From Hermatobates lingyangjiaoensis (taxonomy: Eukaryota; Arthropoda; Insecta; Hemiptera; Hermatobatidae), in assembly GCA_026182355.1 (NCBI GenBank), contig JAPFBL010000255.1, forward strand, positions 5,209,501-5,273,500: a stretch of 64,000 nucleotides of DNA, given 5' to 3'. The position numbers were made by a program, and so were the translations under genes. Under the pieces are notes generated by a model. That model made no database searches, was not told the DNA's origin, and saw nothing but the letters and a program-made list of their open reading frames with translations. Shown here one piece after another: positions 32,420 to 46,179 of the stretch. The stretch's first letter is position 1. Every line of letters starts with the position of its first letter.

Positions 32420-34560
32420 ATATTTAAAACATTAAAATTAAAAACGGTACTGTTCTTAATCTTACCAATTTAATAACTTATAAAAAATAAAATATATATA
32501 ATCTAAACTTATCCAAAAAAAAAAAACTGGTTTGTTTATCAAACTGTAAGGCTCTCTATTAATTTTAAAAAAAATCATAATTCAATTTAAAATAAAAAGT
32601 TCAATTCAATTTAAAAAGTTTAAAAAAATTCAACATATTGAATAATCTGAAGCAGTTTAATTATATAAAACAGCAATAACATCCTTATAACTTCACGCAT
32701 TAGGGAGCTAAACTTAATTATTTCGTGGACAATTTAAAAATAGTTTCTGATTGGATAATATCTATGTGTATGCATGTGACGAATAGTAATTAATTTATAA
32801 CTGTCTCTGTATTTTAGTATGGGTGGCATTTTAAGATCGCTAATCTCATTATCTCAAAGGGTTTAACTTTTAGTTTTTTAAACAAAATTCGAGAATAATC
32901 TCTCCTTCATATTTTAATGTTTTGCTGTTGTGCGTAAACAGTAAGGCTCCTGCTAACTTTCCCACTAACTCCCTACACTATCACTGAAACCCGGTATCTT
33001 TACTGTATTACCTTTTACTTTATTGTTCAAAACAGTCATTATTTAGTCTACTATTTTTATGTCAGATGTCTGTTGATTGAACAAACATAAAAAATCCTAT
33101 TAGCTATCATTATCATCTTGCATCAAACCAATTACAATATCAAACGAATTACATTATGATATCAAACGATATAAACTATAGCGTATTCTTGAAAATACAC
33201 ACTCACATACGCGCAATGCAACACATACACTCGCACCGAGAGACCAGGGAAAGAGACAGAGAGATAGAAACATATTAACCTTGTTTTATTAACTGAGACT
33301 ATCCACTGCATTACAAATACAGAAACTATTCACACCAAATGTAGATAATATGATTTAATAGAAAATACATAAGTGTATTTAAAAGAAAATTAGAAAATTA
33401 TTAGAAAAAGTGTATTATAAAAGAAAAAGCCTTTTATATAAATTAAGTAATTAGAATAATGTGTTCTGTACTATTAATACTTTATTCTCAGTAAATTATA
33501 GTACTCATTGGAAAATTCTATGTTAACCAATTGAAGCGTTTTGAGTTTTCTTGATTGTATTTTTAAAAATATTGTGATGAATTCTATGTGATTAAATGTG
33601 TATCCAAAAGAGACGCGAAAACGCTACATGGCACACCCTTTGCTAGATCAAATGACATTATATGTTAACTATTATATGTACCTAACAGTTAATTCTTCAT
33701 GAGTGTAGTCATTCAGGTGTTACATTACAACCAATTATGTGAATTAAGAACCTTTTTTCTTTCTGCTCCACAAAACTCCAGAAAATTGATTTTTTTTTCT
33801 TTTAAATAATATAAAACTGAAATTTCCATGTTGAAAAAGAAAGGTTCCTCAATAACATAAAAAAAAAGTTTTGTAAAAAAAAAATAAAATTATTAACTAA
33901 AAGTTGAGTCAGAGTTGTAAATACACTAGTGAGCGCATCGTTTAGTAAAACATTCAAAAGGTCGACGAAAATAGCTCTTCATTGGAGAATAATGAATATA
34001 CTTTCTCGACAAAATTTTACCATCAGGAAAAAACGTCTCTTATAGAAGAGTGTAAAATTAATTTTCGTTATTAAATAAAAACTATTGACTATAGTGTTTT
34101 AATGAAGGAAGTTTAGTAAAGCATCTATCTATAATTCGAATGCTATTGAACAATTCGCAAGAATTTTTGACCAATGTTAAAAATAATATGGCCTTAAAAA
34201 CGCAAAACTCAAAGTATAATAATCCTGGCATATTATTACTTTTCAGATGTCTTTACATTAATTTAGACAATTTCTGACGGTATTTAGATAAAACAAATTT
34301 AGTTAACATTAAAAAACTGGCTTTCAATGAGTTAACTTAAAAAAAAATATTTATTATTGATTGGTTATTACTTGATAATACTTTACTTATAAGTAAAGGA
34401 ATGTATAAACCATTCCAAGCATATTAAAAGGTAAGAATTAAAATACGTATAATAATTATGGTAAAATATAAATTTTAAAACTAAATGAGAACAGAATTAT
34501 AACTTTGAAACATTTTTTTGATATAGTTACAATAGAAGATTGTTAAACTTATCAATTTGG
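32420..34560. other. AT-rich non-coding DNA
   Basis: No gene is visible. A short perfect palindrome, CTTTACTTATAAGTAAAG at about 34381-34398, resembles the terminal hairpin of the TACTTTACT family, but the flanks do not match other copies. Confidence 0.45.
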
Positions 34561-34850
34561 TTAAGAAGAGGGTGTAGTTTTGGTAAGAGGCCAATGAGGC
34601 TAGAACAAGGTGATACAGGGACGCGTTAGGAATTTTTAATAAGGCCCTCTATGGTGGTTCGGACGAAGCTGCTAATGACTATCGGATGACTTGGAGCTCA
34701 GGTCATTATGGCTGCGATGCTCCTTGTTATCTCCTCAAGCTGTCCTCTGCCTTGGAATAACTCTCTAATACCTATCTCGCAGGTCAAATTAATTTCTGCA
34801 GCTTCATGTCATGCCTCTCAACCGACAAAGCCAACCTTTAAATCTCACTG
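34560..34850 (+). other. Less AT-rich patch, unidentified
   Basis: About 290 bases of balanced composition (for example GGACGAAGCTGCTAATGACT). A frame on the plus strand continues to 34995 without a recognisable domain. It may be a worn transposon fragment; I cannot identify it. Confidence 0.3.
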
Positions 34851-35289
34851 TTATTATTTTATCTGTCTTCTACTTCAATCTACACAAGATACAAATTATG
34901 TTTCTCGTAGTTTTACTTTTTTTTTATTTTTGCATAATTCTGAAGATTATCAGCTTTTGAAGAAAATTTTGGTTAGTCAAGCCAATATTTGGTAACCCAC
35001 GACAACGGGAAAACAATTAAGTGACTACTTACCCAATAGCCTTATTTACCAAATGCCCATCCATTTCTAGAAAACGAGAAATGACGTTATCAACTTATCA
35101 ATATTATTTTTTATAATGGAGGATTCAATAATATTAAGTTAATGATGGACTTTCCATAAACTAATATTCCGGCTCTCTCCCAGTTCAAGAAATGTTTAAA
35201 TTTAGTTGTATGCAGAATAAAGCATCTGAGGATTTTAGATACATCTTTAGATGTGCCTAACACAAACCACACCATAAACGTTAGATACA

Positions 35290-35468
35290 TACTCACCCAC
35301 CCACATACACACGAACACAGAACACACACACACATGCGCAGACATCATCAATAAAACTTCATGAAACAACTTCTCGGACCTTAAAACATGTAGTTATGTC
35401 AAAATTAGTTGATTCGATCCTAAGATCGAATTTTTTCACGATCACTATACTTTACTCATAGTAAAGTA
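35290..35468 (+). mobile_element. TACTTTACT-family repeat, 3' end only (copy D)
   Basis: Only the last 180 bases of the family are present: a CACCC/ACAC tract, GACATCATC, AACTTCATGAAAC, ACATGTAGTTATGTCAAAA and the terminal hairpin TACTTTACTCATAGTAAAGT. The DNA upstream is unrelated to other copies, so this is a severe 5' truncation. Confidence 0.7.
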
Positions 35469-38400
35469 ATAAAATATTTATCCAATTTCAACAAAGTAGC
35501 AATCAAAGATTGCAACTCGATTTAATACAGTTAGCATTTATGCAAATATATATTTTTGTAAACAGTTTATTAAGCAGAGCAATTACCAATAAACAGTTAT
35601 TAATTTAAATGTGTAAATACTTACTGACAGAAATACATAAAGTTATTACAAAATAAAAACAAAATAAGTTGTTTCACAGAAGATTAGTTTGTTGAAGTTA
35701 CGAAATCTACCCTAAGTCGAGGGATGCATGATGCAGGGGTCGCCAGCTCATGGTATATTTAGCAGAGTTATGCACCCACTCGGCCGCTACCCAGTCCCAT
35801 TAACTTTTTATTAAACCACTCTGAGTCTTTTATCAATTTATATTATTTACAACCAGAAATGAAATCATTTGCGTCAGTTATTGCTTTCAGAGGGCATATT
35901 GAAAAACGAATTCTTTCCCCCATTACTTCTCCACCTTTTCACTTATTTTTAATTTATCATATCTGTATAAATATTAACGTAATCTAGGAAAAAAGAAAAA
36001 TAACATTTAAAAATTTACACTATTTTTATAAAATTAGATAAAATATCATTGACAGAACTACAGTATTGTTAGAAATATTATTATGTACCATCTTATCTCA
36101 TACATTTTCCTTACACTTGGACTAGTTCTAGCCCCCGTTCATTGTACGAATGGAACAATTTATTTATTTATTAAGTATATAATAATTATTTATTGTATTA
36201 CTTAATATTAATATTTTTTTTGTATGTAATTTCAAACAGAGAATAACTTCCAGTTTCATGTTGACAGTGAACGAGTTTTGGAGGTAGTCAAGGGTAAGGA
36301 AAACAAATGAGCAAATGCAGTATAATTTTGTAATAATACTTGACTGCTCGAGGACCCATGGGTCAGCACACCTAAATTTTACTACAGTTTTTGTCGTTTT
36401 TAGGTGAATTTAAAAATAAAACATAAATTTACTTATTTAATATATGTTTTGTTACATATGAGCTAGTAATAGTAATAGTTAGTAATAGTGTGTGTATTAT
36501 GCAAGAAATGTGTTGATCTAGTTTGTGAAATATCAACATTGCATTTTCCTTGCAAAATACACTTTTAACGCGTGAAAAAAATATTTATAAATATTTATCC
36601 AAAATAAATAGAAATATTTATTCTGTAATTAGCTATTGTGTTTTTTGACAATAATGTTAAAATTAAAATATTTTATTAATACTTGCATTTGTTACCTTCA
36701 TGTTGGTCAAAGTGCAGTCAATACATTTTTTTTGCAGTTCGTGCAATTATATTATTGCATTTACAATAAAAAAGTTTTCATTTTTATAAAATAATATTAT
36801 TTATGTTGTTCTTTATTTCTGAGCCGGTAACAATATTTTGTAAAAAAAATTATCCTTGCCATCTTGTTTTTGAATATAGACTATTATATTTCATATATAC
36901 AAATATTCAATGCAAAATTTAACATCTTATTTATTTTACTATATATTCCTAAGTTGCTACACTATATTATGCAAGGAATTTTATTTATCATGTTTCTGCA
37001 AATTATTATTGTATTCCTATTAAGCGTGTTGTTGATGCGTAAGATAAATTCATTATTTTACTTTACTGTTTTTATATACAGATTATTGTATTTCTTTAAA
37101 AAAAAAATTAATTTGGAAGACAAATTATTTATTTAATTTACTCCTTTCTTCTCTCTATGTTACTAAATTGGCTTATCTACCATTTTTTTATCTTTAACTT
37201 AGCATCATTCTAAAAATTAAAATTAAAATGGTATATAGAGTAAATTGAAATAATTCTCTTAAGACAGAGGGTAACTAACAATGTTTTAAAGTAAGCATAT
37301 ATTTTAATCAGTCTTAATATTGGTAAAACAATAATCATAATAATAAAACCAAAAACATGTGTATCTAATAAAAAGAAATAGATTCTTAGTGTATTTTTTA
37401 TATCATACAGTTATTTTTGATTCTGGTTGTCAACATTCTTCGAGCAAAGACCTAAGTATTTTAGTTTTATAACAAACTATTTGCATCTGTTTTTCTTTTT
37501 TTTTTCATTATTGTAATTGTCTTATAAAATAAATTGTCCATTTAAAAATCAAAATTTCAATTATTTTTCATAATGATGTGGAAACAGTGTTTAGTTCTAC
37601 AACGGTAGCACTGTATTTCTACAATATAATCTTTTATACTAGTAAGATCAGTATGTAAAAAGTAATACTTGTAAAATGGTATATACAGGAAAAGAAGTCT
37701 CTTAAATTATTTGTACAATGAACAGAATCATTCGAAAAGTATATTCTATCTTAATTTTGGCCACACATCGTACAGAAATGTTGAGTTTAGTCATAAATCT
37801 CAAAAAGAAAGGAAGTAGTACGTAAAATTGCATTTTTTTTTAAGTTCGTTACATTATGTATGCAGAGGATTTTGCCTTCTTCTATAGAGTAAGTTATTTG
37901 TTTAATGTTTTATTGTATTCTTGTTGTAAAAGAATTGTAATAAACTAATTTATTCAATTTAGTCTATTTTTTTCTGTAGGTTGGTGATCCCGTATTATGT
38001 AAGTGTTCTTATCTCGTTTGTCCATATATATTATTCTACGGCTGTGAAAGATAAATTTGAACAGTTTATTATGTTTTTATCTCTAAGGGAGTAATACAGA
38101 ATTGTGTAAAAAAAAGTCCTTTTGTCTCGTTTTTCTAAAAGATTATTACATTTTCCTCATAGTGCAATTGTAAATTTATAAGATAAGAAAAATGTTGTTT
38201 AGTATATTTTTTATTTCTTGTATAATTACTTTATCGTGTAAAAACATTGTTTATTGTTTTGTCACATATATTTTTGATTATTTTTTATTGTTATTTATCA
38301 TTATTGTAAAATAAATATTAAACATGTAATACGAAACCCTTTATTTAATTTAATTCATTACTATTTATAATTAACATTCTCTTATGTAAAAATATATTGT

Positions 38401-39860
38401 TTTATCTACTTTACAATAGTATTTTCTGTAAAATATATATTGTCAAAAGACGATAACTTATTATTTTGGGTAACTTTTTCTGCACGTTGTAAGCACTATT
38501 TTATGAAAAAGGTTATTTTTCATCATCTAGCAAATAAATTATTGTATTTTTCTTGTGCAACAAAACTTCAATGTCTACGATCAAATCCTTATTTTTTAAA
38601 ATATGTTTTATATCTATGTTGGTAAATGTCAGGTTTAATATGTATAGTGTTTTTTATCTAATTTGTGCAATTATTGTATTTTTTGCAATTTAAATTTTTT
38701 ATGTTGGTTAAAATTATGATTTTATGTAAAATTTATTTTTAAGTTGGCAACATTGATTATATAAAAAGCATTTCTTGTCTACTTTCTGTAAATATATGTT
38801 TAAAATTTGTTTAACATATATAATAATTACAAATTTGTTCTGAAATAAGTTATCTTTGTGCAATGTTCTGAACAAGTTATTTTAATATTAAAATTAATGT
38901 ATACATACAGACATTGCCTGGAATTTGAAACATTATAGATATTAATCTTCTCTTTCATTTGTTATTTCTGAAACAAAGTGTTCCAATTTTTATGAAAACA
39001 CTGAACTCAATATAGTAGAAAAAAAAAATTGACCTTCGCCTATACCATCAAGGAATAAGTACTTACATTTATTTGATATGAAATTACATACATGCCAATT
39101 ATATTAAATCAGTAAACTTGAATTATGTATTAAATTTAACATTTTAAATAACTTTGTTTTTATTAAATAATTTTTCCATCAATCTGAAAATTGGTATCTT
39201 AAGGTTAAGGTAGAAGGCTTATTACCTGCTTTTCTGTAACAATAATTTCTAAATTTAGTATAAAACTTAAAATTACATGGAGATTACTTCTTCTGAAGGA
39301 ATCTTACACAATAATATTCATGCGAGAAATAAACTCAGAAGAGCACTTTTGAAGAATTCACCACCACATCATGCTAGATGTAAGAGAAAACAGTATCACA
39401 TCAATGGTACATAGTTGTGTTAATTTTTGGATAAGTTTTAATATTATAAATAATTGAATCTAGTTTTATTTTAAGCAAATGAAATAACAATTATCTTGGT
39501 ATCCTAAAGATAGCTTGGATACTAAATTTCACTTATTTTAAAAACAAAAAAATAATTTTCTGATTAGTCAAAATATTTTTGTATCTATTGGTATAGTTTC
39601 TAAAATAAGATAATAATCAACAGGATGATGAAAAAGGATAAGACACTCAATTGCTATGTAGAAGATCAGGTGTCTGTGGAGCCTAATTCATATTGGTAAG
39701 TTGTTACTACTAGTAAAAGAGGTATTCAGTGTGTTCGTTTTTGAAAGTAGGAATGATTTTACTTTTACAATATTGGTATAAAGATGATTTGTATTTAATA
39801 GGTACAGTATGTTTGTGAATATCATGAGAAGTGGTGTTTAGCAGGGTGTTGAGGAATTCT
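35469..39860. other. AT-rich non-coding DNA with a T-rich degenerate repeat zone
   Basis: No gene is visible. From about 36640 to 38880 one strand is strongly T-rich. Short words recur at irregular spacing (TTGTGCAA, TTTCTGTAAA, ATTATTGTATTTTT, ATGTTGGT), which looks like an ancient satellite or multiply duplicated element. I cannot define a repeat unit by eye. Confidence 0.35.
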
Positions 39861-39864
39861 ATGG

Positions 39865-40010
39865 AAAACAAAGCTTGAGGACCCAGGGAGCCAAATGGGA
39901 ATGTGCCAAGTTAAGCTATTCATCAGTGCCAGGAGCCACCGAGGGCTATGTCTTGGCACAGGGGCTGCGGGGCCAGCACCTGTCTCCAGACACCCACACC
40001 CTACTATTCG
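39865..40010. other. GC-rich islet, unidentified
   Basis: About 145 bases at over 55% GC with sharp edges in AT-rich DNA, including GGGGCTGCGGGGCCAGCACC. One frame is open on each strand: plus through ISARSHRGLCLGTGAAGPAPV, minus through APVPRHSPRWLLALMNSLTW. Neither has flanking splice signals that I would defend. It may be a fragment of a dispersed GC-rich repeat or a single exon; neither can be shown here. Confidence 0.35.
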
Positions 40011-40740
40011 AATCTGTTATGTTTCTTGTTTAACAAAAGTAAAGCATATATATATCAAATTACATTCTAATCTATTTTTCCTTTAAATTTATGGTATGCT
40101 ATTCTTTGTTTGGATTGAGAAATAAGAGTAGACTACCAAATAGTACAACCCTTGGAAACTCTAACCAAATCCTGATGATCCTATACTGCACGTTGATTAC
40201 TCTTTGACTAATTTATAAGGCATTACTAAGCCCCTTTTCATTAATTACATGTTTGGAAACTTGAACTAAAACCAAATAAATACTACTAAAACAACTAATC
40301 CATCAAATTCTAGTTTGAATTTACATAAACAAGCATGCAGTTAAGACGCTCACAAAACATTTTTTTCCACCATTCGTTTTCCAGTGTCAGACTACTTTTG
40401 ATACCTGATAACAAACATTTAACTTATTGTTTTATAAAAAAGTGTTTATTGAATTGATAAAACTTCTTATGTTGTTTTCAAAAATAATTTAGTTTTTTTT
40501 ATTTTAATGAACAAAATAAATTAATTATTTTAATTTATTAATTACAGATAATATCACTAAATTAAAATAAATAAATATCGAAAAAATCCAGCTACTGTTA
40601 TTTTTATTTGTGGACCGTTGGATACTTATGTTTTAATCGATAGTGATCAGAGTTAAGGAGATACGTGAATATAGTATACCCACTGTAGTATACTGGTGTA
40701 TGTCAGCATATTCTCTGCTTCATTGTCTAAAACATAAAAA

Positions 40741-42535
40741 TCTGGAGTTGCCTACACTCACTCAACTTTCCTATAAATACATATCATAAGAAACCCATTG
40801 ACAACAAATTAATTCTTTTTTTATTCTAATGTGCCTACCATAGTGAGGACGTAACATCAAATTTATAGTAAATGTTATGAAAAGATATTTGATCAGTTTA
40901 ATGATTTCATTACTGTCAATGGGACTATATCTATGTGATTTGTAAGAACAAATTTTAAGTCATTGGTTTAAAAGGATCTGACATGTTATTATTACTATTA
41001 TTATTATTATAAAAATTATAATTACTATTAAAATGAATTATTGTAAAATCATGGTCTATCCTTAGCTATTTAGCCACTTAACTTGGCAAAAGACAGTTGA
41101 ACTCATTGTGAGAGAATGAGAGGCTACTCACATAAAAAAGGAAGAATATTGGAATGTTTTCCCGAGAAAATATTATTAGTCTGATGACTTGGGGCGCAGA
41201 GGTATGTAAGAAGATAGACTGGTTAGAGACCATTATCTTACCAACCAAAAATAGAGACGTAGAAGACATTGAGTAAGAAACACAAAAAGCAAGGCTGCCT
41301 ACTTAAGACAAAGAAAACATGTCCTGAGGAAATGTGACGATCAGTTCCAGGCTAGGGTCCCTGAAGAAAATGGTGTTCTAGTTGGTATTTAGATTAGTTT
41401 GGAGCCCAGTACTAAGTCATATATAAATTTCAGCTCTTTACAAAAAAAAAACAAATCAATACAAAATACATACAATAATTATATTAAGCAAACGCTGACA
41501 TATCTTTCGAGTGTAATTAATTTTCTCCTTTCTAAAATCAACTCTAAGTTTTTAACGAAGTTCATAATTGTCCTCGGAGAAATATTTCTCACTTGTATGA
41601 TTTGCAAAATGCTTAACCTCTTAAAGTTAATTGTCTGGCATTCACATAGAATAATACCAACATTCCAATGCCTTTTCAATAGAAGGTTTTCATTGTTCGT
41701 ACAACGTTTATTACAGCTTCCTCTAGTCGTGTATAAAAGATCGATGTTAGGTTAAATATGAAACAACAAGTTTTTTAATGTTGATACAAATTGATGTTCA
41801 GTTGAAATGAGCTTCTCAGACTAAAGAAGTCCCAATTTTCCTGCCACCTTTGATTAGCTTTCCTTTTCTTCCATTCCTCAACTGCATTCAAAAATATATG
41901 TTTCATTTGTTTTAAATTTTTTCATTTAAGAATTTATTCTTATTGCATATCACATAGGCTCATTAAAACATCCAAAAATTCTTTTATCAAATTTTTGAAT
42001 TAAAACTTTTCTTTCACTTCATTTTCCGAAAAAATTTCTAAATCAATGTAAACAAATCTGACAAATACAGCAAGTGATCAATTAATCCGAGATGAATATT
42101 CCGGTTTTATACCCGTAGCTATATTGTCCTTCAAGTCAAACAAAATTTGTTGAAATTTTTTTTATATTCCGTTTAGCGTTAAAAATTATTTCGTGAAATC
42201 ATGAAATATATAACAACGCCCTAGTTGTTATTTAGTTTTTAAAAAAGTAGCTTTAGCTCATTCTCACATAAAGTACTATTTGTAGGTATAATTTCATTTA
42301 ATCTATCAATTGAAACAAGTTTAGCTTGTTCATACGCCACAAGCTTTCAGATTCAATAATAAGACAAAATTAATAAGTTCCATTCAGAAAAACACTTTTC
42401 CAGTGACTGAATAATTTGAGATATTTTTTAATTATTGTTTTTGTCACCTCAAAGATATTACCAACTTTTCAAGACTTGAAAATAGTTTAGTAGTAGTAAA
42501 AAGTAGTTTAGTAAATTAGTAAAGTAATTCTCATT
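40741..42535 (+). mobile_element. TACTTTACT-family repeat, old copy F
   Basis: The left end TCTGGAGTTGCCTACACTCA is clear. Collinear matches appear at about 41990-42160 (AAAAATTTCTAAATCAATGT, AAACA; GACAAATACAGCAAGTGATC) and 42440-42530 (CACCTCAAAGATA). The right-end hairpin is not recognisable. The 41045-41400 part has no match in copies A-C and may be another insertion. The divergence is much greater than between copies A and C. Confidence 0.6.
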
Positions 42536-42539
42536 AATA

Positions 42540-42890
42540 CCTGAAATGTCTGGACTGAGCCGAGGACAGTGACAGTCAAATTTTGTAAAAGAAGATGATA
42601 ACAGTAAAAAACTCTTGTTAATGCAGGACAAAACAATGATTTTTCGTTCAATGCTGAGGAGTCATTCTAGTCTTCAATGTCATGCATTGACCTGTCTTGT
42701 GATCAAGTTTGACCTGTCCCTGAGCGAGAGTTGTTTCTCCTCACGTGTTGCTTGCTAAACAGCAGGCGTTACCTGGACCACAGCCTCTTTAGCAATCATG
42801 GACCAGCTCTAGTAAAGATTGGACTGAAATGTTAAAAAACTGAGGTCGCTTTTGGGGGAACCTTGGTACCAGGATCACGAAAAAAAAAAG
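42540..42890. other. Less AT-rich patch, unidentified
   Basis: About 350 bases including TGCTAAACAGCAGGCGTTAC and TGGACTGAGCCGAGGACAGT. All frames are closed. It is probably a worn repeat. Confidence 0.3.
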
Positions 42891-45800
42891 TTCACCCTAC
42901 TTTTTTTGAAAATGAATGTTATTTTATTTAATCGATATTTGAAAATTAAGAATTAAATCAATAATTGATTTAATTGATAATAAAATTAAATGTTTTTATT
43001 AACTGATTTCTTAAATGAGTATCAATTTAAATAGGTCAACTTCTATTATTGTAAAACTTCAAGAAAACTACACAACATTAAACTTTTTACGATGTAAAAA
43101 CGTTCATTAAAACTGTCATTCTTGAAAAAAATTGTTTGTAGAAATTATGAAGACGATACTAGGTGAGTATATATCTTGTGAATTAAAAAAAATGGTTATA
43201 TAAATTATGTCAAGAATGTAAAGGTATTAAAACACTTTTCATGTCCAATAAATACACTATATTAGATAAATAAAGAATTAAATTCATATGAATTATACAA
43301 TGCTTTAATTTCTGGTTTTAAACAATTTTGTATTGTGCGCTGTGTACGTAGTATTTTTGATTTTCTGATCTAAACTTTCAGATTCTGTGAAAATAAAACA
43401 GGTCCCCACTTGTCATCAGAACTTTAAAACAATGAAAAATATATACTGGCGTGACAATCACATAGACTTTATGGAAATAATCCTTAACCAACGAAATGGA
43501 CTTCACTCTAATATAAAGTTGTTTCTAATTTAGATTTATTAAAATGGGTTTTTACGTCTTAATCATTTGTATTTACTATATCCTCCACATTATTTTATAT
43601 ACTTCTATACTTCACCATTTTCAAACATAAAAAAATGATTGTTTGTAAAAAAGATTTTACAATTTTTTTCTAAGATTATAAATTGTTGCTAATTAATCAC
43701 CATTAAAATAAATAAGAATAACTTTTTTTTATGAAGACAGTTTGTCATATAGTAACAACTTGAAATGATTTACTTTTAATAATGAAGAAAAATTGTATTG
43801 TGAAAATTATAGGAGAGTGAAGAATGAAAAGTGTTTGATGCTAATTGGGTATCCACTTCTAGTTGCCAATTAAGGTGAAAAAATGAGTAGATTTCCAGAA
43901 TAGACATGTATCTGCTTTCAATTTCAGCATTACAGGACCCAGGTTAATTATGATCACCACAATTGATCTTACAGAACAAGGAGAAAATAAGAACAATTGT
44001 TTGAACTATTAAATTAACTGAAATCACTTTCTTTGTACTAAACAATCACAGTTACAATATACTTCCTACAACCAAATAAAATAAACAAAGACATTAATTA
44101 AATTAAATTAATTTTTTTTATTCTAATTTTTTATATTTATTTTAGTTTCCTTTAATGAGTTTTTTTATTCATGTATATTAATTATTAAGGTTTCCAAATA
44201 ATATATAATCAAAATTAAGAATAATTTGTTGATAACGATTTCTTTTATTTTTACCAGTCAGTTTATTCTCGTAATATTTTAAACTACTTACTCTTATGGA
44301 AAAGCAACTAACGTATTTTTTTATACAAAGTACTTAAATATCCAAAAAGTTAATAGAATTGAAGAGTTTCAATAGTCAGATGAAATAGTTCGCTGATTGT
44401 CTCTATCGAGGATGAGAAAATGAGGGTTGAAGAGAGAGCGACAGCGAGAAATGCTATGAATATTTTTCATTTTATGCTGTTTAGTTGTTAATGCATTTAT
44501 AAATCAAATATAAATGTAACATTTTGATAAATGAAAGGAAATAAATATCTAAATTTTGAATAATAACTTAAAGTATGTATACTTCATCCAACTACAAACA
44601 AAACTATGATATATATTTTAATAGAAAATCTTCATGTGTTATAAATAAGATATCAATCCTATAAATTAATTACAAAAACTCATAAACCTGAAAATTACAA
44701 CGAAAGGTCAATGACAAAATTTTTCACATACATATCGAGAGATTTTGTTAAAAAAGATTGATTAAAGCTGTTCTGCAGAAAATCAGAGATATTTGTGAAT
44801 AAATATTTGCAATCTACTTCAAAGTGTGTTTCTTTATATTCTTACCAAAAAAGTAATTATAATTATTGTATAAATTCTCAATGTGAAGCTTAACAGTTTG
44901 GTTCATAAGCCAACAGATAAAAAAAGAATCGTGCGTCAGACGACACACGAATTTTGTTTAAAATACTGTAAACTAGGAGTCCTCACTTAACTTTGACCTG
45001 TGGAAAAACAATACCTTTTCAAGGCAGTTTGAAGTCTTTTTTTTCCTCTTTATTTCATTTTTAATTTCTGTATTATGTTGTATCTTCATTAAATTTTTCA
45101 AGTGGTTAAATGTTTTTAAGAATTAACCTATCAAATAAAAATGAACATACTGTCTACTAATAGATAAAAGTGCATCTCTGAATTCATGATTGTAAGCTCG
45201 AATAATTCTTAAACATACTATCACTTCACTTCTAGACATATAAATTGAAAGATGGTCAAATGAATGAAGCGCAATCGGAAAAGTAATTCACTTGGTAAGA
45301 CTAACTAAGCAGTGAATAACAAAATGTAACAAATAGAAACGCCTATTTTACGGTGTTTTTTAAGATTTCGAGAGCTTAGATAACGTCACCTTGATTATTT
45401 CTGCTTGAAATAAAAGGTGCAGAGAATAAAATTTAATATCGATTATGTATTTTCAGATTATCTCTAAAGTGATTGTTTTTAAAATATTTTAATTTTTTTT
45501 ATATATTAAATCTAGGGATTTTATTAAATATTAAATCTATTATTACTATACAGAATTAGTATACTGTATCAAGGCAATCAAGATTCCTTTAAATTTCTTC
45601 ACTAATAATCCAGAATAGTTTTTTAAACATTTGAATCTGATAGATGACTTCTGCGCAGACCTTATCCCATAGATATCCAAATTACCTACCAAACAACCAA
45701 AATCTTGTGTGGAGATTTTTGCCAAATAGCAAAATAAATTTAGATAAAGTGTTCTTACAAATTTCAACCTAGTGCCAATATTTTTGTCCCATCCCAGGGC

Positions 45801-46179
45801 TAAAATATACTTTAATATATCATTTGTGACTGTAACTCTTAAATTTTGAGAAATCAATCTCCAAATATGTATCCATATATTTGCATCAATCATCTATTTA
45901 ATTGTGAGCATTAAAGTTGTACTAAAAAAAAGTTTTCAATAAAAATGTATATAACATATATGTGGGAATATCCATGACAGTAAGTGCATACTTCATTTTT
46001 TCTGTATCCAAAGTTTTATTGTTAGTTTTAATAAGTCTAGCTGGACCACCTTTGCATCATTTGAATTCAAACTTTCCACAGTTTACGAAGACTACAAGTC
46101 AAATTAATGAGGAAGTACTGAAAACCTTTTTTATTTCGAGGGAAAGATTGAGGGTTGGCTAGAAAGCTACACTTCCAAC
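42891..46179. other. AT-rich non-coding DNA
   Basis: No recognisable gene. A 115-codon frame on the minus strand at 45546-45893 has no domain, signal or conserved motif and is about the length expected once by chance in 64 kb of this composition. Confidence 0.5.

Noticed and set aside
34381..34398. Left end of a TACTTTACT-family element paired with the end at 35468
   Set aside because: The palindrome resembles the family hairpin, but neither the flanking left-end sequence nor the interior matches other copies.
41399..41755. 118-codon frame within the old repeat copy F
   Set aside because: It lies inside a repeat whose other copies do not preserve the frame, and a frame on the opposite strand overlaps it.
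45546..45893. 115-codon open frame on the minus strand
   Set aside because: No domain, signal peptide, conserved motif or composition change. At this AT content stop codons occur at roughly one in 13 codons per frame, and about one frame of this length is expected by chance in 64 kb of six-frame sequence.
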